DNA of 64,000 bases from Acetobacter indonesiensis (GTDB lineage: Bacteria; Pseudomonadota; Alphaproteobacteria; Acetobacterales; Acetobacteraceae), in assembly GCF_000963945.1 (NCBI RefSeq), contig NZ_BAMW01000002.1, positions 62,001 to 126,000 of the forward strand, in the 5' to 3' direction. This document shows positions 48,682-57,138 of the stretch, piece by piece; the stretch's first letter is position 1; every line of letters starts with the position of its first letter. The position numbers and the translations under genes are program-made. The notes beneath the pieces are model-generated. The model had not been told where the DNA came from and did no database searches. It was given only the letters and a program-made list of their open reading frames with translations.

Positions 48682-48718
48682 CCGCCAGACCAGATCCGTT
48701 TTGGGTCTGATCTGGCGG
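48682..48718 (-). other. Interrupted 14-bp hairpin in the ahpC-ahpD gap
   Basis: CCGCCAGA pairs with TCTGGCGG, and inside AGATCC pairs with GGGTCT (one G-U). It lies 16 nt downstream of the ahpC stop and has no U-run. It could trim or protect the transcript so ahpC outweighs ahpD. Confidence 0.5.
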
Positions 48719-48733
48719 TTCGTCATCTAAAGA

Positions 48734-49276
48734 TCAGACTTTGATGAAGTCGTCACCCTGTTTCCAGTTACAGGGGCACAGTTCATCGCTCTGCAGACCG
48801 TCGAGAATACGCAGGATTTCCTGCGGGTTACGGCCAACAGACAGATCATTGACGGACACGTGGCGGATGATGCCCTGCGGATCAACCACAAAGGTTGCGC
48901 GCAGTGCCACACCAGCGTCTTTCGCCATAACGCCCGTGCCTTCGGTCAGCTCACGCTTGATGTCGGCCAGCATCGGGATCGGCAGATCCTTCAGGTCGTC
49001 GTGGTGCAAGCGCCAGTTCAGGTGAACGAACTCGCTGTCGATAGAAACGCCATAAACAACGGCATCACGGTCAGCAAAGTCTTTGGCCAGTTTGCCAAAC
49101 GCCACGATTTCAGTCGGGCAGACAAACGTGAAGTCTTTCGGCCAGAAGAAAACAATCTTCCACTTACCAGCGTCAGATTTGTCAGAAATCTGAACGAACT
49201 GGCCTTTAAGGCCTTCTGCACCACCGGGAACGGCGGTCAGATCAAAGCTTGGGAACTTATCGCCAACAGTCAGCAT
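48734..49276 (-). CDS. ahpC: Alkyl hydroperoxide reductase AhpC (typical 2-Cys peroxiredoxin)
   Basis: The 180-residue peroxiredoxin has the peroxidatic C53 in FVCPTE and a late C167-x-C169 (LCPCNW). That C-x-C end is like the M. tuberculosis AhpC partner of AhpD, rather than the enterobacterial AhpC that pairs with AhpF. No ahpF is in the window. AAGGAG lies eight bases before the ATG at 49276. The gene diverges from oxyR. Confidence 0.95.
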   Translation of the reverse strand: MLTVGDKFPSFDLTAVPGGAEGLKGQFVQISDKSDAGKWKIVFFWPKDFTFVCPTEIVAFGKLAKDFADRDAVVYGVSIDSEFVHLNWRLHHDDLKDLPIPMLADIKRELTEGTGVMAKDAGVALRATFVVDPQGIIRHVSVNDLSVGRNPQEILRILDGLQSDELCPCNWKQGDDFIKV

Positions 49277-49327
49277 AAGCTTGCTCCTTGTTATTGGGCA
49301 CATGCTACAACGGCACACAGGCACCGC

Positions 49328-49420
49328 TGTCTGGACAGTATGTATGGCGCGACACGTCCATTCATGCCAATGAATATTTTATATTAAAACAATCGGAATG
49401 ATCGATTAACCGTCCAGACA
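49328..49420. promoter_or_regulatory. ahpC/oxyR divergent control region
   Basis: The 207-nt gap contains an AATCG-N7-CGATT inverted repeat (49391-49407), which also fits the T-N11-A pattern of LysR-type sites, next to an AT-rich stretch. It is bracketed by a 9-bp inverted repeat TGTCTGGAC (49328-49336) and GTCCAGACA (49412-49420). OxyR binding here is inferred. Confidence 0.5.
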
Positions 49421-49483
49421 CTGTGCCCTAAAACAGAATCATGCCTACCGCGCCCTAGCCAGCCATAAACCGTAAGGTCTGCC

Positions 49484-50440
49484 ATGCTTCCTCTGCCATC
49501 AGCCCAGCAGCTTCGTTATCTTATCGCGCTGTCAGAACTACGCCATTTCGGGCGGGCGGCGGCAGCCTGTGCAGTAACCCAATCGACCCTGTCAGCAGGG
49601 ATTATGGCGCTTGAACGCCAGCTTGATGCGCAATTGCTTGATCGCACAGTGGGTAAGAAAGTTGTTTTTACCCCACTGGGGCACGAAATCGCGCAAAAAG
49701 GGCGGCAGGCGTTAGAAGCACTGGAAGCCGTGCCCCAACTGGCTGCTGCGGCGCGCACCCCCCTGACCGGCCCCATGCGGATTGGCATTATTCCCACCAT
49801 TGGCCCGTTTCTGATCGAACCGCTGGTCAAGATCATCCGCGCACGTTTTCCACAGATTGTTCTGTCATTGACGGAAGACACAACTGAGCATCTGCTTGAA
49901 AAACTGTCTCTTGGCCGGTTGGACATGCTGGTTCTGGCCATGCCATGCCTGTGTGATGGCACGGAAACCCTGCCCCTGTGGCGTGACCCATTTCAGGTTA
50001 TCATGCCTGACAACCACCCGCTGGGAAAACTGGCCCATGTGCCGGTAGAACGGCTGGAAGACCAGCAGATGGTCATGATGGAAGATGGCCACTGCCTGCG
50101 TGAACAGACTCTGGCAGTGTGCCGTCAGGGCCGAAGCTGGGATAGTTCGGACGGAGAAGGCGACTCCACATTCACCGCTACATCCCTACACACCATGGTC
50201 GATATGGTTGAACTTGGCCTTGGCATTGGGGTTGTGCCGTCACTCGCCATAGAAAACGGGCTGCTGGAAAACCATAATGTAAAGGCCCGTCCTTTATCTG
50301 GCGGCCCTGTGTGGCGCACAATCGGGCTGGCCTGGCGGCCACGCTCACCCCGCTCGGCTGATTTCCAGACCCTGGCAAAAGCGTTTGACACTCTTGCCCC
50401 TACTGCTCAGGCTACGCGGGTGGCCGATAGTTCGCTTTGA
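49484..50440 (+). CDS. oxyR: Hydrogen-peroxide-inducible genes activator OxyR
   Basis: The 318-residue LysR-type regulator has an N-terminal HTH (about 1-65) and the OxyR peroxide switch C204 and C213, in GHCLREQ and AVC, spaced by nine residues as in E. coli OxyR (C199/C208). It also keeps the GLGIGVVPSLA segment. It diverges from ahpC, its likely target. AAGG lies before the ATG. Confidence 0.94.
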   Translation: MLPLPSAQQLRYLIALSELRHFGRAAAACAVTQSTLSAGIMALERQLDAQLLDRTVGKKVVFTPLGHEIAQKGRQALEALEAVPQLAAAARTPLTGPMRIGIIPTIGPFLIEPLVKIIRARFPQIVLSLTEDTTEHLLEKLSLGRLDMLVLAMPCLCDGTETLPLWRDPFQVIMPDNHPLGKLAHVPVERLEDQQMVMMEDGHCLREQTLAVCRQGRSWDSSDGEGDSTFTATSLHTMVDMVELGLGIGVVPSLAIENGLLENHNVKARPLSGGPVWRTIGLAWRPRSPRSADFQTLAKAFDTLAPTAQATRVADSSL

Positions 50441-50524
50441 GTAAAGAATGCAGGCTGTGTTGCCAAAAAAGCAGCAAAACAGCGGTGCACAGAAAGAAAT
50501 CGCGCCAAAACAGGGTGTGAAACA

Positions 50525-50553
50525 TTGACTCGTACTGGCTGGGCCGGTATGTG
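50525..50553 (+). promoter_or_regulatory. Candidate promoter of rpmJ
   Basis: TTGACT, a 17-nt spacer and TATGTG sit about 54 nt before the L36 start. It is inside the 166-nt gap after oxyR. Confidence 0.45.
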
Positions 50554-50606
50554 CCCACACAACTTGTTTCCAGTTCCATTAAAGCATCGGCGGAGTAAGA
50601 CGGGCC

Positions 50607-50732
50607 ATGAAAATCAGAAACAGCCTGAAATCGGCCAAGGTGCGCGATAAAGATTGCCGTGTCGTACGGCGTCGCGGCCGGGTTTACGTTATCAACAAGA
50701 AGAACCCCCGCATGAAAGCCCGTCAGGGCTGA
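50607..50732 (+). CDS. rpmJ: 50S ribosomal protein L36 (zinc-free form)
   Basis: The 41-residue basic protein [16 protein letters not shown] then [15 protein letters not shown] is unmistakably L36. It has a single Cys instead of the C-x2-C...C-x4-H set, so it is the non-zinc C-minus type, as in E. coli YkgO and most alphaproteobacteria. GGAG is about 13 nt before the ATG. It is too short for most ORF thresholds. A terminator follows, and no paralogue is visible in the window. Confidence 0.96.
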   Translation: MKIRNSLKSAKVRDKDCRVVRRRGRVYVINKKNPRMKARQG

Positions 50733-50785
50733 TCCATGTCGTCTCCGGCCTTTCCTGGCTGGCTTTTGACGCATGACATGTGCGC

Positions 50786-50823
50786 AACCCGTTTTTCCGC
50801 CAGCCGGAGAAACGGGTTTTTGC
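50786..50823 (+). terminator. Rho-independent terminator of rpmJ
   Basis: AACCCGTTTTTCCG pairs with CGGAGAAACGGGTT (14 bp, one T-G pair) around a five-base loop, with a T-run after it. The T-run ends three bases before the best start of the TPR gene. Confidence 0.9.
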
Positions 50824-50825
50824 GT

Positions 50826-51530
50826 ATGAAGCCGTTATGTCTGGCTCTGTCATTAGCCAGCGCTGGTGTCAGCTTAACCAGCATCACAGTTCAAGCAGCG
50901 CCCACTGCTCCCAAACCGGCGGCTCCCAGCACTACGGCACCTGACCAGCACGGTCCCAAGCAGCCTGATTCTGCGGCTAACCAGACGCCTGCCAGCACCA
51001 CAACGCCTGACGGCAAGCCGCACGGGCAAAAAGCCAAGAAACTCACCGTTGAGGAACAGATTACTCAACTGGCTGAACAACTGGCCCACGCCAAAACACC
51101 CGAAGAAGCCCACGCGCTGGAAACCATGTTGGAGAGCCTGCGGTCTGGCCATTTATCACCGACCACACAGCTTTTGCTCCGCCGGGCACAGAAAGATCTG
51201 GCTACTGAAAAACCGGATGATGCTGTGGAAGATCTTGGTGATGCCATTGCGCTTCAGCCCGACCAATCCATTCTCTGGCGCTCTCGGGCACAGATGCGGC
51301 TGGCAGCGGGGGATTTTGCCGGGTCTGTAAAAGATCTGGGGGAAGCCCTTCAGCGTGACCCAAAGGACGCGCAGGCCTGGGCATTGCTGTCAACGGTTGA
51401 AGAGCACCGCAAGGACGGACCAGCGGCTCTGAAAGCCTGGCAGAAAGTTCTGGAACTCAACCCCATGGCAGACAAAAACCATAAACATCTGGACGCACTG
51501 CACATCAAGGCTTTTGGTCAGCCCACCTAA
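50826..51530 (+). CDS. TPR-repeat exported protein
   Basis: The 234-residue protein starts with a signal peptide (about 1-24, ending VQAAP), continues with a Pro/Ala/Thr-rich linker, a helical region, and two to three TPR-like units (about 120-225: DAVEDLGDAIALQPDQSILW and SVKDLGEALQRDPKDAQAW). It is likely a periplasmic scaffold. The ATG at 50826 starts right after the rpmJ terminator and has no ribosome site; earlier in-frame ATGs would run through that terminator. Function unknown. Confidence 0.75.
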   Translation: MKPLCLALSLASAGVSLTSITVQAAPTAPKPAAPSTTAPDQHGPKQPDSAANQTPASTTTPDGKPHGQKAKKLTVEEQITQLAEQLAHAKTPEEAHALETMLESLRSGHLSPTTQLLLRRAQKDLATEKPDDAVEDLGDAIALQPDQSILWRSRAQMRLAAGDFAGSVKDLGEALQRDPKDAQAWALLSTVEEHRKDGPAALKAWQKVLELNPMADKNHKHLDALHIKAFGQPT

Positions 51531-51609
51531 AGGGTGCCGCCGCCTTTTCCACACCACGCTTAATACGCGTTCGTTACAGCCTGCTCTGACAGTCTGCGCT
51601 CCATGGCGC

Positions 51610-52548
51610 TTAGGCCTGCCGATTCTCGATCAGGCTTTTGCGAATTTTCCGGCCTCGTTCAATACGATCAACAATATAGTCTTCATCGCCCCACCGAATA
51701 GCGCGGGCCATGGCCTGCGCATCTTCCATGAAGCGGGCCAGCATCTCCAGCAAAGCATCCCGATTCAGCAGGAAAATATCGCGCCACATAATGGGGTCTG
51801 ACGCTGCAATACGGGTAAAATCCCGAAAACCAGACGCCGCAAAATCCAACACCTCAGACCGGGTTTCATCCGCCAGATCATCCGCAGTGCCACAAATAGT
51901 GAAGGCCAGCAGATGCGGCAGATGGCTAACCATTGCACAGACGCGATCATGATGAGCGGGTGCCATCTCCCGCAACCGCGCACCGCACCGCTCCCACAAG
52001 GTTCGCACGGCTTTCACGGCGTCAGCAGGGGTAGACTCCAATGGGGTCAGCAAACACCAGCGATCTTCAAACAACGTCGCAAAACCAGCATCTGGCCCGG
52101 AAAACTCCGTCCCTGCCATGGGGTGAGCCGGGACATACGGGACATCTGGTCGCAGATAAGGGGTAATTGCTTCGATAACGGAAACCTTGGTTGACCCAAC
52201 TTCGGTCAAAATAGCGCCGGGACGCATGGCAGGCAGTACAGAAGCCGCCACCGGGCCCATTGCGCCAACAGGCACACACAGCATGACGCAGTCAGCCACT
52301 ACCGCAGCCTGGGCCGCATCGGTCGTGACCTCATCAGCGATTCCAAGTTCCGCCACGCGGGCACATACCTCGGGGGAAATATCAACCGCGATAACCCGAC
52401 GGGCCAGCGTGCCATATTCCTTGGCGCGACGCAGCACGGAGGACCCGATCAGCCCCGGACCAACAACCACCAGCGTATCAAACACCGGCGCTATTTCCTC
52501 GGCCGAGGGGACGGGGGCTCTGTCTGGAGCACAGGCGGCGGTGTCCAT
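51610..52548 (-). CDS. Prephenate/arogenate dehydrogenase family protein
   Basis: The 312-residue protein has the NAD(P)-binding motif GPGLIGSS (about 30-37), EVGSTKVSV, PAHPMAGTEFSG, and MVSHLPH, all standard for the TyrA/TyrC dehydrogenase core. It oxidatively decarboxylates prephenate or arogenate for tyrosine synthesis. Alphaproteobacterial members are often cyclohexadienyl dehydrogenases (TyrC). It sits 4 nt from the hpnL gene end on the same strand, so hpnL-tyrC may be one transcript. An N-terminal tail of about 24 residues is extra. Confidence 0.92.
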   Translation of the reverse strand: MDTAACAPDRAPVPSAEEIAPVFDTLVVVGPGLIGSSVLRRAKEYGTLARRVIAVDISPEVCARVAELGIADEVTTDAAQAAVVADCVMLCVPVGAMGPVAASVLPAMRPGAILTEVGSTKVSVIEAITPYLRPDVPYVPAHPMAGTEFSGPDAGFATLFEDRWCLLTPLESTPADAVKAVRTLWERCGARLREMAPAHHDRVCAMVSHLPHLLAFTICGTADDLADETRSEVLDFAASGFRDFTRIAASDPIMWRDIFLLNRDALLEMLARFMEDAQAMARAIRWGDEDYIVDRIERGRKIRKSLIENRQA

Positions 52549-52552
52549 TCCC

Positions 52553-53614
52553 TTATTCCTTCACCACAGATGAACCGGGGCTGTAGGGAGGAATATCCGG
52601 CTTTACCGATGCACTCACACTGGGGGTGCGCAGCCCCCGCATTTCCATGAACTGCCACAGCAACAGGACGGGAATACCAATTGCGAGCTCCCGCCCACGA
52701 CGCAGCAGGGACAGGCCGAGCGAAACCGAGGAATCGATGCCAAACGTGTGGCCCAGTGCCATGTAAGCGCCTTCCTGCACACCCAAGCTGCCGGGCACCA
52801 GAAACCCAAGTGACATGACCGCGCACGTCACGCCTTCAATCGCTACGGCATTCGGCAGACTAAGCGGCGCGCCCAGAAAGCCCGCTGTCAGCCACAACAT
52901 CCCCGCGCTGCCCAACCACCCCGCAAGATGATAGGTTGCAGACAGGCAGATACGGCCGGGGTGGCTCCAGACCTGCTCCATCCGCTCCTGCACATCATCC
53001 GCGCCGTTCAGGACGCTATCGTGCCACTGGGAGGCCAGACTGCGGGTAAACATCCCTCCGAACCGCCGGAAAATATGGCCACCATGCTTCTGGGTCCAGA
53101 TAAAGCCGGCCGTGCCCGCAATCAGAAAAACCGCACCGATAATCACCGGCATGACAAACGGGCTGTTGCGTTGGTGCGCCACCAAAAACGCAACCCCAAG
53201 CAACACGAACGCGACCTGCCCCATAACCTCGGTGGTGATATCCACCAGATTGGCGCATGCGGCTTCGGGCAGATCAATCTGCCGGGACTTCCGGCCATGT
53301 AGCCCATGGCCGGAACACGTTGCGCGAATCCCGATCACAATGCCCCCAAGCTGGGAGAAAGGCAGACAGGTGGCTGCGGCGTCCCGCACCATGCGCGCGC
53401 CCAGCAGGCGAAGGTATCCGATCTCGGGCACAGCCGCATGCCAGGCCAGACCCAGCACGCCATCCACTACCAACTGACAGCATACCATCAGAAGGAAGCC
53501 GCCCAGACCAATACGCATGACAGCATGCACAACGGACCCAACGCCGCTCCATGCCATAGCTGCAGTAATGGCCACCAGGCCTAACAAAGTCAGAAAAATT
53601 GTAAGCTTCTTCAA
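52553..53614 (-). CDS. hpnL: HpnL-type flippase-like membrane protein
   Basis: The 353-residue protein has about seven to eight hydrophobic helices and belongs to the lysylphosphatidylglycerol synthetase/glycosyltransferase-associated TM family. Its landmarks are LPFSQLGGIVIGIRA, and the SLGFLVPGSLGVQEGAYM segment. Being divergent from hpnA marks it as HpnL, a suspected hopanoid transporter or flippase. It is transcribed away from the hpn operon, with tyrC behind it. Confidence 0.85.
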   Translation of the reverse strand: MKKLTIFLTLLGLVAITAAMAWSGVGSVVHAVMRIGLGGFLLMVCCQLVVDGVLGLAWHAAVPEIGYLRLLGARMVRDAAATCLPFSQLGGIVIGIRATCSGHGLHGRKSRQIDLPEAACANLVDITTEVMGQVAFVLLGVAFLVAHQRNSPFVMPVIIGAVFLIAGTAGFIWTQKHGGHIFRRFGGMFTRSLASQWHDSVLNGADDVQERMEQVWSHPGRICLSATYHLAGWLGSAGMLWLTAGFLGAPLSLPNAVAIEGVTCAVMSLGFLVPGSLGVQEGAYMALGHTFGIDSSVSLGLSLLRRGRELAIGIPVLLLWQFMEMRGLRTPSVSASVKPDIPPYSPGSSVVKE

Positions 53615-53698
53615 GGGCTAAGCTCTGTCTGCCGGAGATACTCACCTGATGCGCCGTATGCCCAAAAGCACACGGTTCATCCAGCGGGGTGTGGTCGC

Positions 53699-53714
53699 AA
53701 GTGACCGATCACTT
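53699..53714. promoter_or_regulatory. Palindrome in the hpnL/hpnA divergent region
   Basis: AAGTGA and TCACTT with a 4-nt gap lie in the 206-nt spacer, about 107 nt before the hpnA start. It looks like an operator for a dimeric regulator; none is named. Confidence 0.35.
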
Positions 53715-53820
53715 ACACCAGCACAGGGTCTGGCGCCACCGTGGGTGTCAGGATAAAGAAACAATCCAGCTTTTCGGGTTCAGGCCCATCACCCTTATAC
53801 CCTTGTGGGAGCGCACTTTT

Positions 53821-54816
53821 ATGACCGCTTATACGCTCGTAACCGGCGCAACAGGTTTTGTTGGGTCTGCTGTTGCCCGCACCCTGCTGGAACGCGGACA
53901 CACCCTGCGGCTTATGGTGCGCGAAGGCAGTGACCGCCGGAATATTGCCGATATCCCGGCTGAACTGGTCGAGGGCGATCTGTCCCGCCCGGATACCTTT
54001 GCCCGCGCGGTAGAAGGGTGCCGCTATGTGTTTCATGTTGCTGCCGATTACCGCCTGTGGGTGCCTGACCCTGCCCCCATGATGACCGCCAATGTCGAGG
54101 GTACACGATTGCTGATGCTGGCCGCCCAGAACGCCGGAGTGGAGCGGATTGTCTATTGCTCCTCCGTTGCGGCACTGGGCTTGATTGGCGATGGCACGGA
54201 ATCCGACGAAAACACACCGGTGCAGGAACACGGTGTGATCGGTATCTATAAGCGGTCAAAATATCGTGCGGAGCAGGAAGTGCTGCGCATGGTGCGTGAA
54301 AACAACCTGCCCGCAGTCATTGTAAATCCCTCCACCCCTGTTGGGCCACGGGATATCAAACCCACCCCCACCGGGCAGATGATTCTGGATTGCGCGGCTG
54401 GCCGTATGCCCGCTTATGTCGATACAGGCGTGAACATTGTGCATGTGGACGACGTGGCAGAAGGCCACGCCCTTGCCCTTGAACGCGGCGTCATTGGCGA
54501 AAAATATATTCTGGGAGGTGAAAACTTCCTGTTGAGAGACCTGTTCGCCATGGTTTCTGAAATTGCGCATGTGCCCCCTCCGCGCATCAGCCTGCCGCAA
54601 GGTGTCATCTGGCCAGTTGCTGTGGTGTCTGAATGGCTATCACGCAGCTTCGGGTTCTCGCCCCGCGTCACACGCGAAATGCTGGCGATGTCACGCAAGA
54701 AGATGTTCTTTTCTTCAGAAAAAGCCATCACGGAACTGGGCTATGCGCCCCGCCCCGCCCGCAAGGCCGTAGAGGACGCCATTACGTGGTTCCGTAACAA
54801 TGGAATGCTGAAATAA
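53821..54816 (+). CDS. hpnA: Hopanoid-associated sugar epimerase HpnA
   Basis: The 331-residue short-chain dehydrogenase/epimerase has the NAD motif TGATGFVGS (about 8-16), YKRSKYRAE with the catalytic Tyr-x3-Lys, and VNPSTPVGPRDIKPTPTG, typical of HpnA. It is the first gene of the hpn operon; GGGAGCG lies before the ATG at 53821, and the longer open frame above it is untranslated leader. HpnA is linked to synthesis of the sugar-derived side chain; its exact substrate is unsettled. Confidence 0.93.
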   Translation: MTAYTLVTGATGFVGSAVARTLLERGHTLRLMVREGSDRRNIADIPAELVEGDLSRPDTFARAVEGCRYVFHVAADYRLWVPDPAPMMTANVEGTRLLMLAAQNAGVERIVYCSSVAALGLIGDGTESDENTPVQEHGVIGIYKRSKYRAEQEVLRMVRENNLPAVIVNPSTPVGPRDIKPTPTGQMILDCAAGRMPAYVDTGVNIVHVDDVAEGHALALERGVIGEKYILGGENFLLRDLFAMVSEIAHVPPPRISLPQGVIWPVAVVSEWLSRSFGFSPRVTREMLAMSRKKMFFSSEKAITELGYAPRPARKAVEDAITWFRNNGMLK

Positions 54817-54828
54817 GGAGGCCGGGGG

Positions 54829-56073
54829 ATGATTTTCGGGCTGGCCGTTCTTTCGGCACTCATCTGGTTCGGGCTCATGTTTTTCCATGGGTCCTTCTGG
54901 CAGGGCGGCCCTATTCTTCGCCCCTCCAGCCCGCAGAAAAGCCCGGCGGATATCGCGCCTGATGTCACGGTCATTATCCCGGCGCGTGATGAAGCAGAAT
55001 CCATCCAGACAGCCCTTGGCTCCCTGCTGGCGCAGGATTACCCCGGCAAGCTGTCCCTCATTCTGGTCAACGACCGCAGCGAGGATAATACTGGTGCATT
55101 GGCCCGCAGCCTGCCTGACCCCAAAGGCCGCCTGACTGTTCTGGACGGTGCTGACCCCGCCCCCGGCTGGAGTGGCAAGCTATGGGCTGTCGCACAGGGC
55201 GTGGCCGAAGCCCGCCGGCGTCAGGAGACCAACCGGGGTTATATCCTGTTCACGGATGCAGACATTGTTCATGCTCCGGCCCATGTTTCCACTCTTGTTG
55301 CCAAAGCCCAGACCGATGCCCTGCATATGGTCTCTGAAATGGTGGAGCTTCAGTGCGAAAGCCTGCCAGAACGGGCGCTGGTCCCTGCGTTTGTGTTCTT
55401 TTTCGCGCTGCTCTACCCCTTCGCAAAGGTCAATGACCCCAAAAGCCTGACAGCCGGCGCTGCGGGGGGCACCATTTTGGTACGCCGTGATACACTGGCT
55501 GAAATTGGCGGAATCGAAGCCCTCAAGGGTGCGCTGATTGATGACTGCACACTGGCGCGCTGCATCAAACAGGCAGGCGGCCGCCTGTATCTGGGCCATT
55601 CCTGTCTGGCAAAATCCATCCGCCCCTACCCGCACACCAGCGACGTCTGGCGCATGATCACACGCACCGCCTATGTGCAGCTTCGGTTTTCACCGATTCT
55701 TCTGGTGCTGACTGTACTGGCCATGCTGGTGGTCTGGGTTGCCCCCGGCGCTATTGCCCTTCTGGCCCATGGCCCTGCGCGCTGGGTCGGTTTGGCAACA
55801 TGGCTGGTATCAGTCGGGTCGTTTCTGCCCACATTGCGCCGTTTCCGGCTGTCGCCCCTGTGGGCGCTGACACTGCCGTTTGTGGCTCTTTTTTATACGG
55901 CAGCAACCGTGGGCTCGGCCATCAATCATTATTGCGGGCGCGGCGTGGTCTGGAAAAACCGGGCCTATACAGATGCAATCCCCAATGATGGCCGCACAAA
56001 CCCAGCTGACCTGACACCCTCACACCCTCAACCGAGTCGGCCCCGACACCAAGGCACCGGTAGCGGCCAGTAA
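54829..56073 (+). CDS. hpnB: Hopene-associated glycosyltransferase HpnB
   Basis: The 414-residue protein has an N-terminal helix, a GT2 domain with IIPARDEAESI, LVNDRSEDNT and FTDADIVH (the D-x-D metal motif), plus DDCTLARCIK, followed by three C-terminal helices (about 285-370). It is membrane-bound and is predicted to glycosylate a hopanoid intermediate. AAGGAGG is six bases before the ATG. It lies 12 nt after hpnA. Confidence 0.92.
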   Translation: MIFGLAVLSALIWFGLMFFHGSFWQGGPILRPSSPQKSPADIAPDVTVIIPARDEAESIQTALGSLLAQDYPGKLSLILVNDRSEDNTGALARSLPDPKGRLTVLDGADPAPGWSGKLWAVAQGVAEARRRQETNRGYILFTDADIVHAPAHVSTLVAKAQTDALHMVSEMVELQCESLPERALVPAFVFFFALLYPFAKVNDPKSLTAGAAGGTILVRRDTLAEIGGIEALKGALIDDCTLARCIKQAGGRLYLGHSCLAKSIRPYPHTSDVWRMITRTAYVQLRFSPILLVLTVLAMLVVWVAPGAIALLAHGPARWVGLATWLVSVGSFLPTLRRFRLSPLWALTLPFVALFYTAATVGSAINHYCGRGVVWKNRAYTDAIPNDGRTNPADLTPSHPQPSRPRHQGTGSGQ

Positions 56074-56179
56074 GAGACCCGACATTACGCGACCTTAGCA
56101 GCTTCGCCCCACCCGACTATGCCCACAGGGAACAGGTGGGAGTAGGCATGCCAGATCAGAGCGTGTAAAGCTCCGCCCT

Positions 56180-57067
56180 ATGATAGCCAATCACGCAGAA
56201 CCCAGCATGACTGAACCATCTTCTGTATGGGGAAAAGCTGACGTTTCCTCTGGCAAGGGAGCATCAGATGAAAACTTTCCAGTCGGATCGTTCCTGATCA
56301 GCAAAGCCCTGCGCCCGCATGTTCATGCCTATTACGCCTATGCACGCGTGATTGATGATATTGCTGACTGCGAAACCCTGACCCCGGACGAAAAGCTGGC
56401 TCGCCTGAACGCCATGGAAGATGTGCTGTTGGGCAAGCGCGAAGCCATTATGCGGCCAGACTCCATGAGCGCTGCGGTTTTACGCGCATCCTTGACGCGT
56501 ACAGGGGTTCCGTTTGAAACCGCGACAGATCTGATTATTGCGTTTCGGGATGATTCCCGTGGCGTCGAATACAAAACCTGGGACGACCTGCTGCATTACT
56601 GCAAATATTCAGCAAACCCGGTCGGTCGTTTTCTGATTCACCTGCACCGGGAAAGTGCAAACGCCTTTGCCGCGTCTGATGCCCTGTGCACATCGCTTCA
56701 GATTCTCAATCATTTGCAGGATTGCCAGAAAGACCTGCAACGCTTGAATCGCTGCTATATGCCATCAGACATGATGGCTCTGGCAGGCGTCACGCAGGAT
56801 GATCTGCTGGCTGGCCGCACAAGCCCGCGTCTGCGCCGTGTGTTCAACACCTTGCTTGATGGCGTGGATGACCTGAACACTCAGGCCTCTGCGTTACCCA
56901 CCCATATTCAGGACCGCCGGTTCCGTATGGAATGTGCTGCAATTGTTGAACTGGCCAAACGCCTGACGCTGCGCCTGCGCCGGGAAGACCCGCTGGCCGG
57001 GCGCGTTGCCCTGAAACGGGCAGATGCCTTGCATGCAGCCGGTGCGGCCCTGCGGGCGTGGTCTTGA
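56180..57067 (+). CDS. hpnC: Squalene synthase HpnC (presqualene/hydroxysqualene step)
   Basis: The 295-residue trans-isoprenyl synthase has the first Asp-rich motif in YAYARVIDDIAD, and YCKYSANPVGRFLI and LQILNHLQDCQKDLQRLNRCYMP, the second Asp pair region. HpnC converts presqualene diphosphate to hydroxysqualene in the HpnCDE route. The start at 56180 has no clear ribosome site, and ATG 56207 is an alternative. It is second-row in the operon, between hpnB and hpnD. Confidence 0.93.
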   Translation: MIANHAEPSMTEPSSVWGKADVSSGKGASDENFPVGSFLISKALRPHVHAYYAYARVIDDIADCETLTPDEKLARLNAMEDVLLGKREAIMRPDSMSAAVLRASLTRTGVPFETATDLIIAFRDDSRGVEYKTWDDLLHYCKYSANPVGRFLIHLHRESANAFAASDALCTSLQILNHLQDCQKDLQRLNRCYMPSDMMALAGVTQDDLLAGRTSPRLRRVFNTLLDGVDDLNTQASALPTHIQDRRFRMECAAIVELAKRLTLRLRREDPLAGRVALKRADALHAAGAALRAWS

Positions 57068-57138
57068 GCTTTCCCATTTCGGGAAGTGCTGTAAAAGACC
57101 GTGTTTCAGATAACCATGAACAGACAGGTGGAAAGCGC

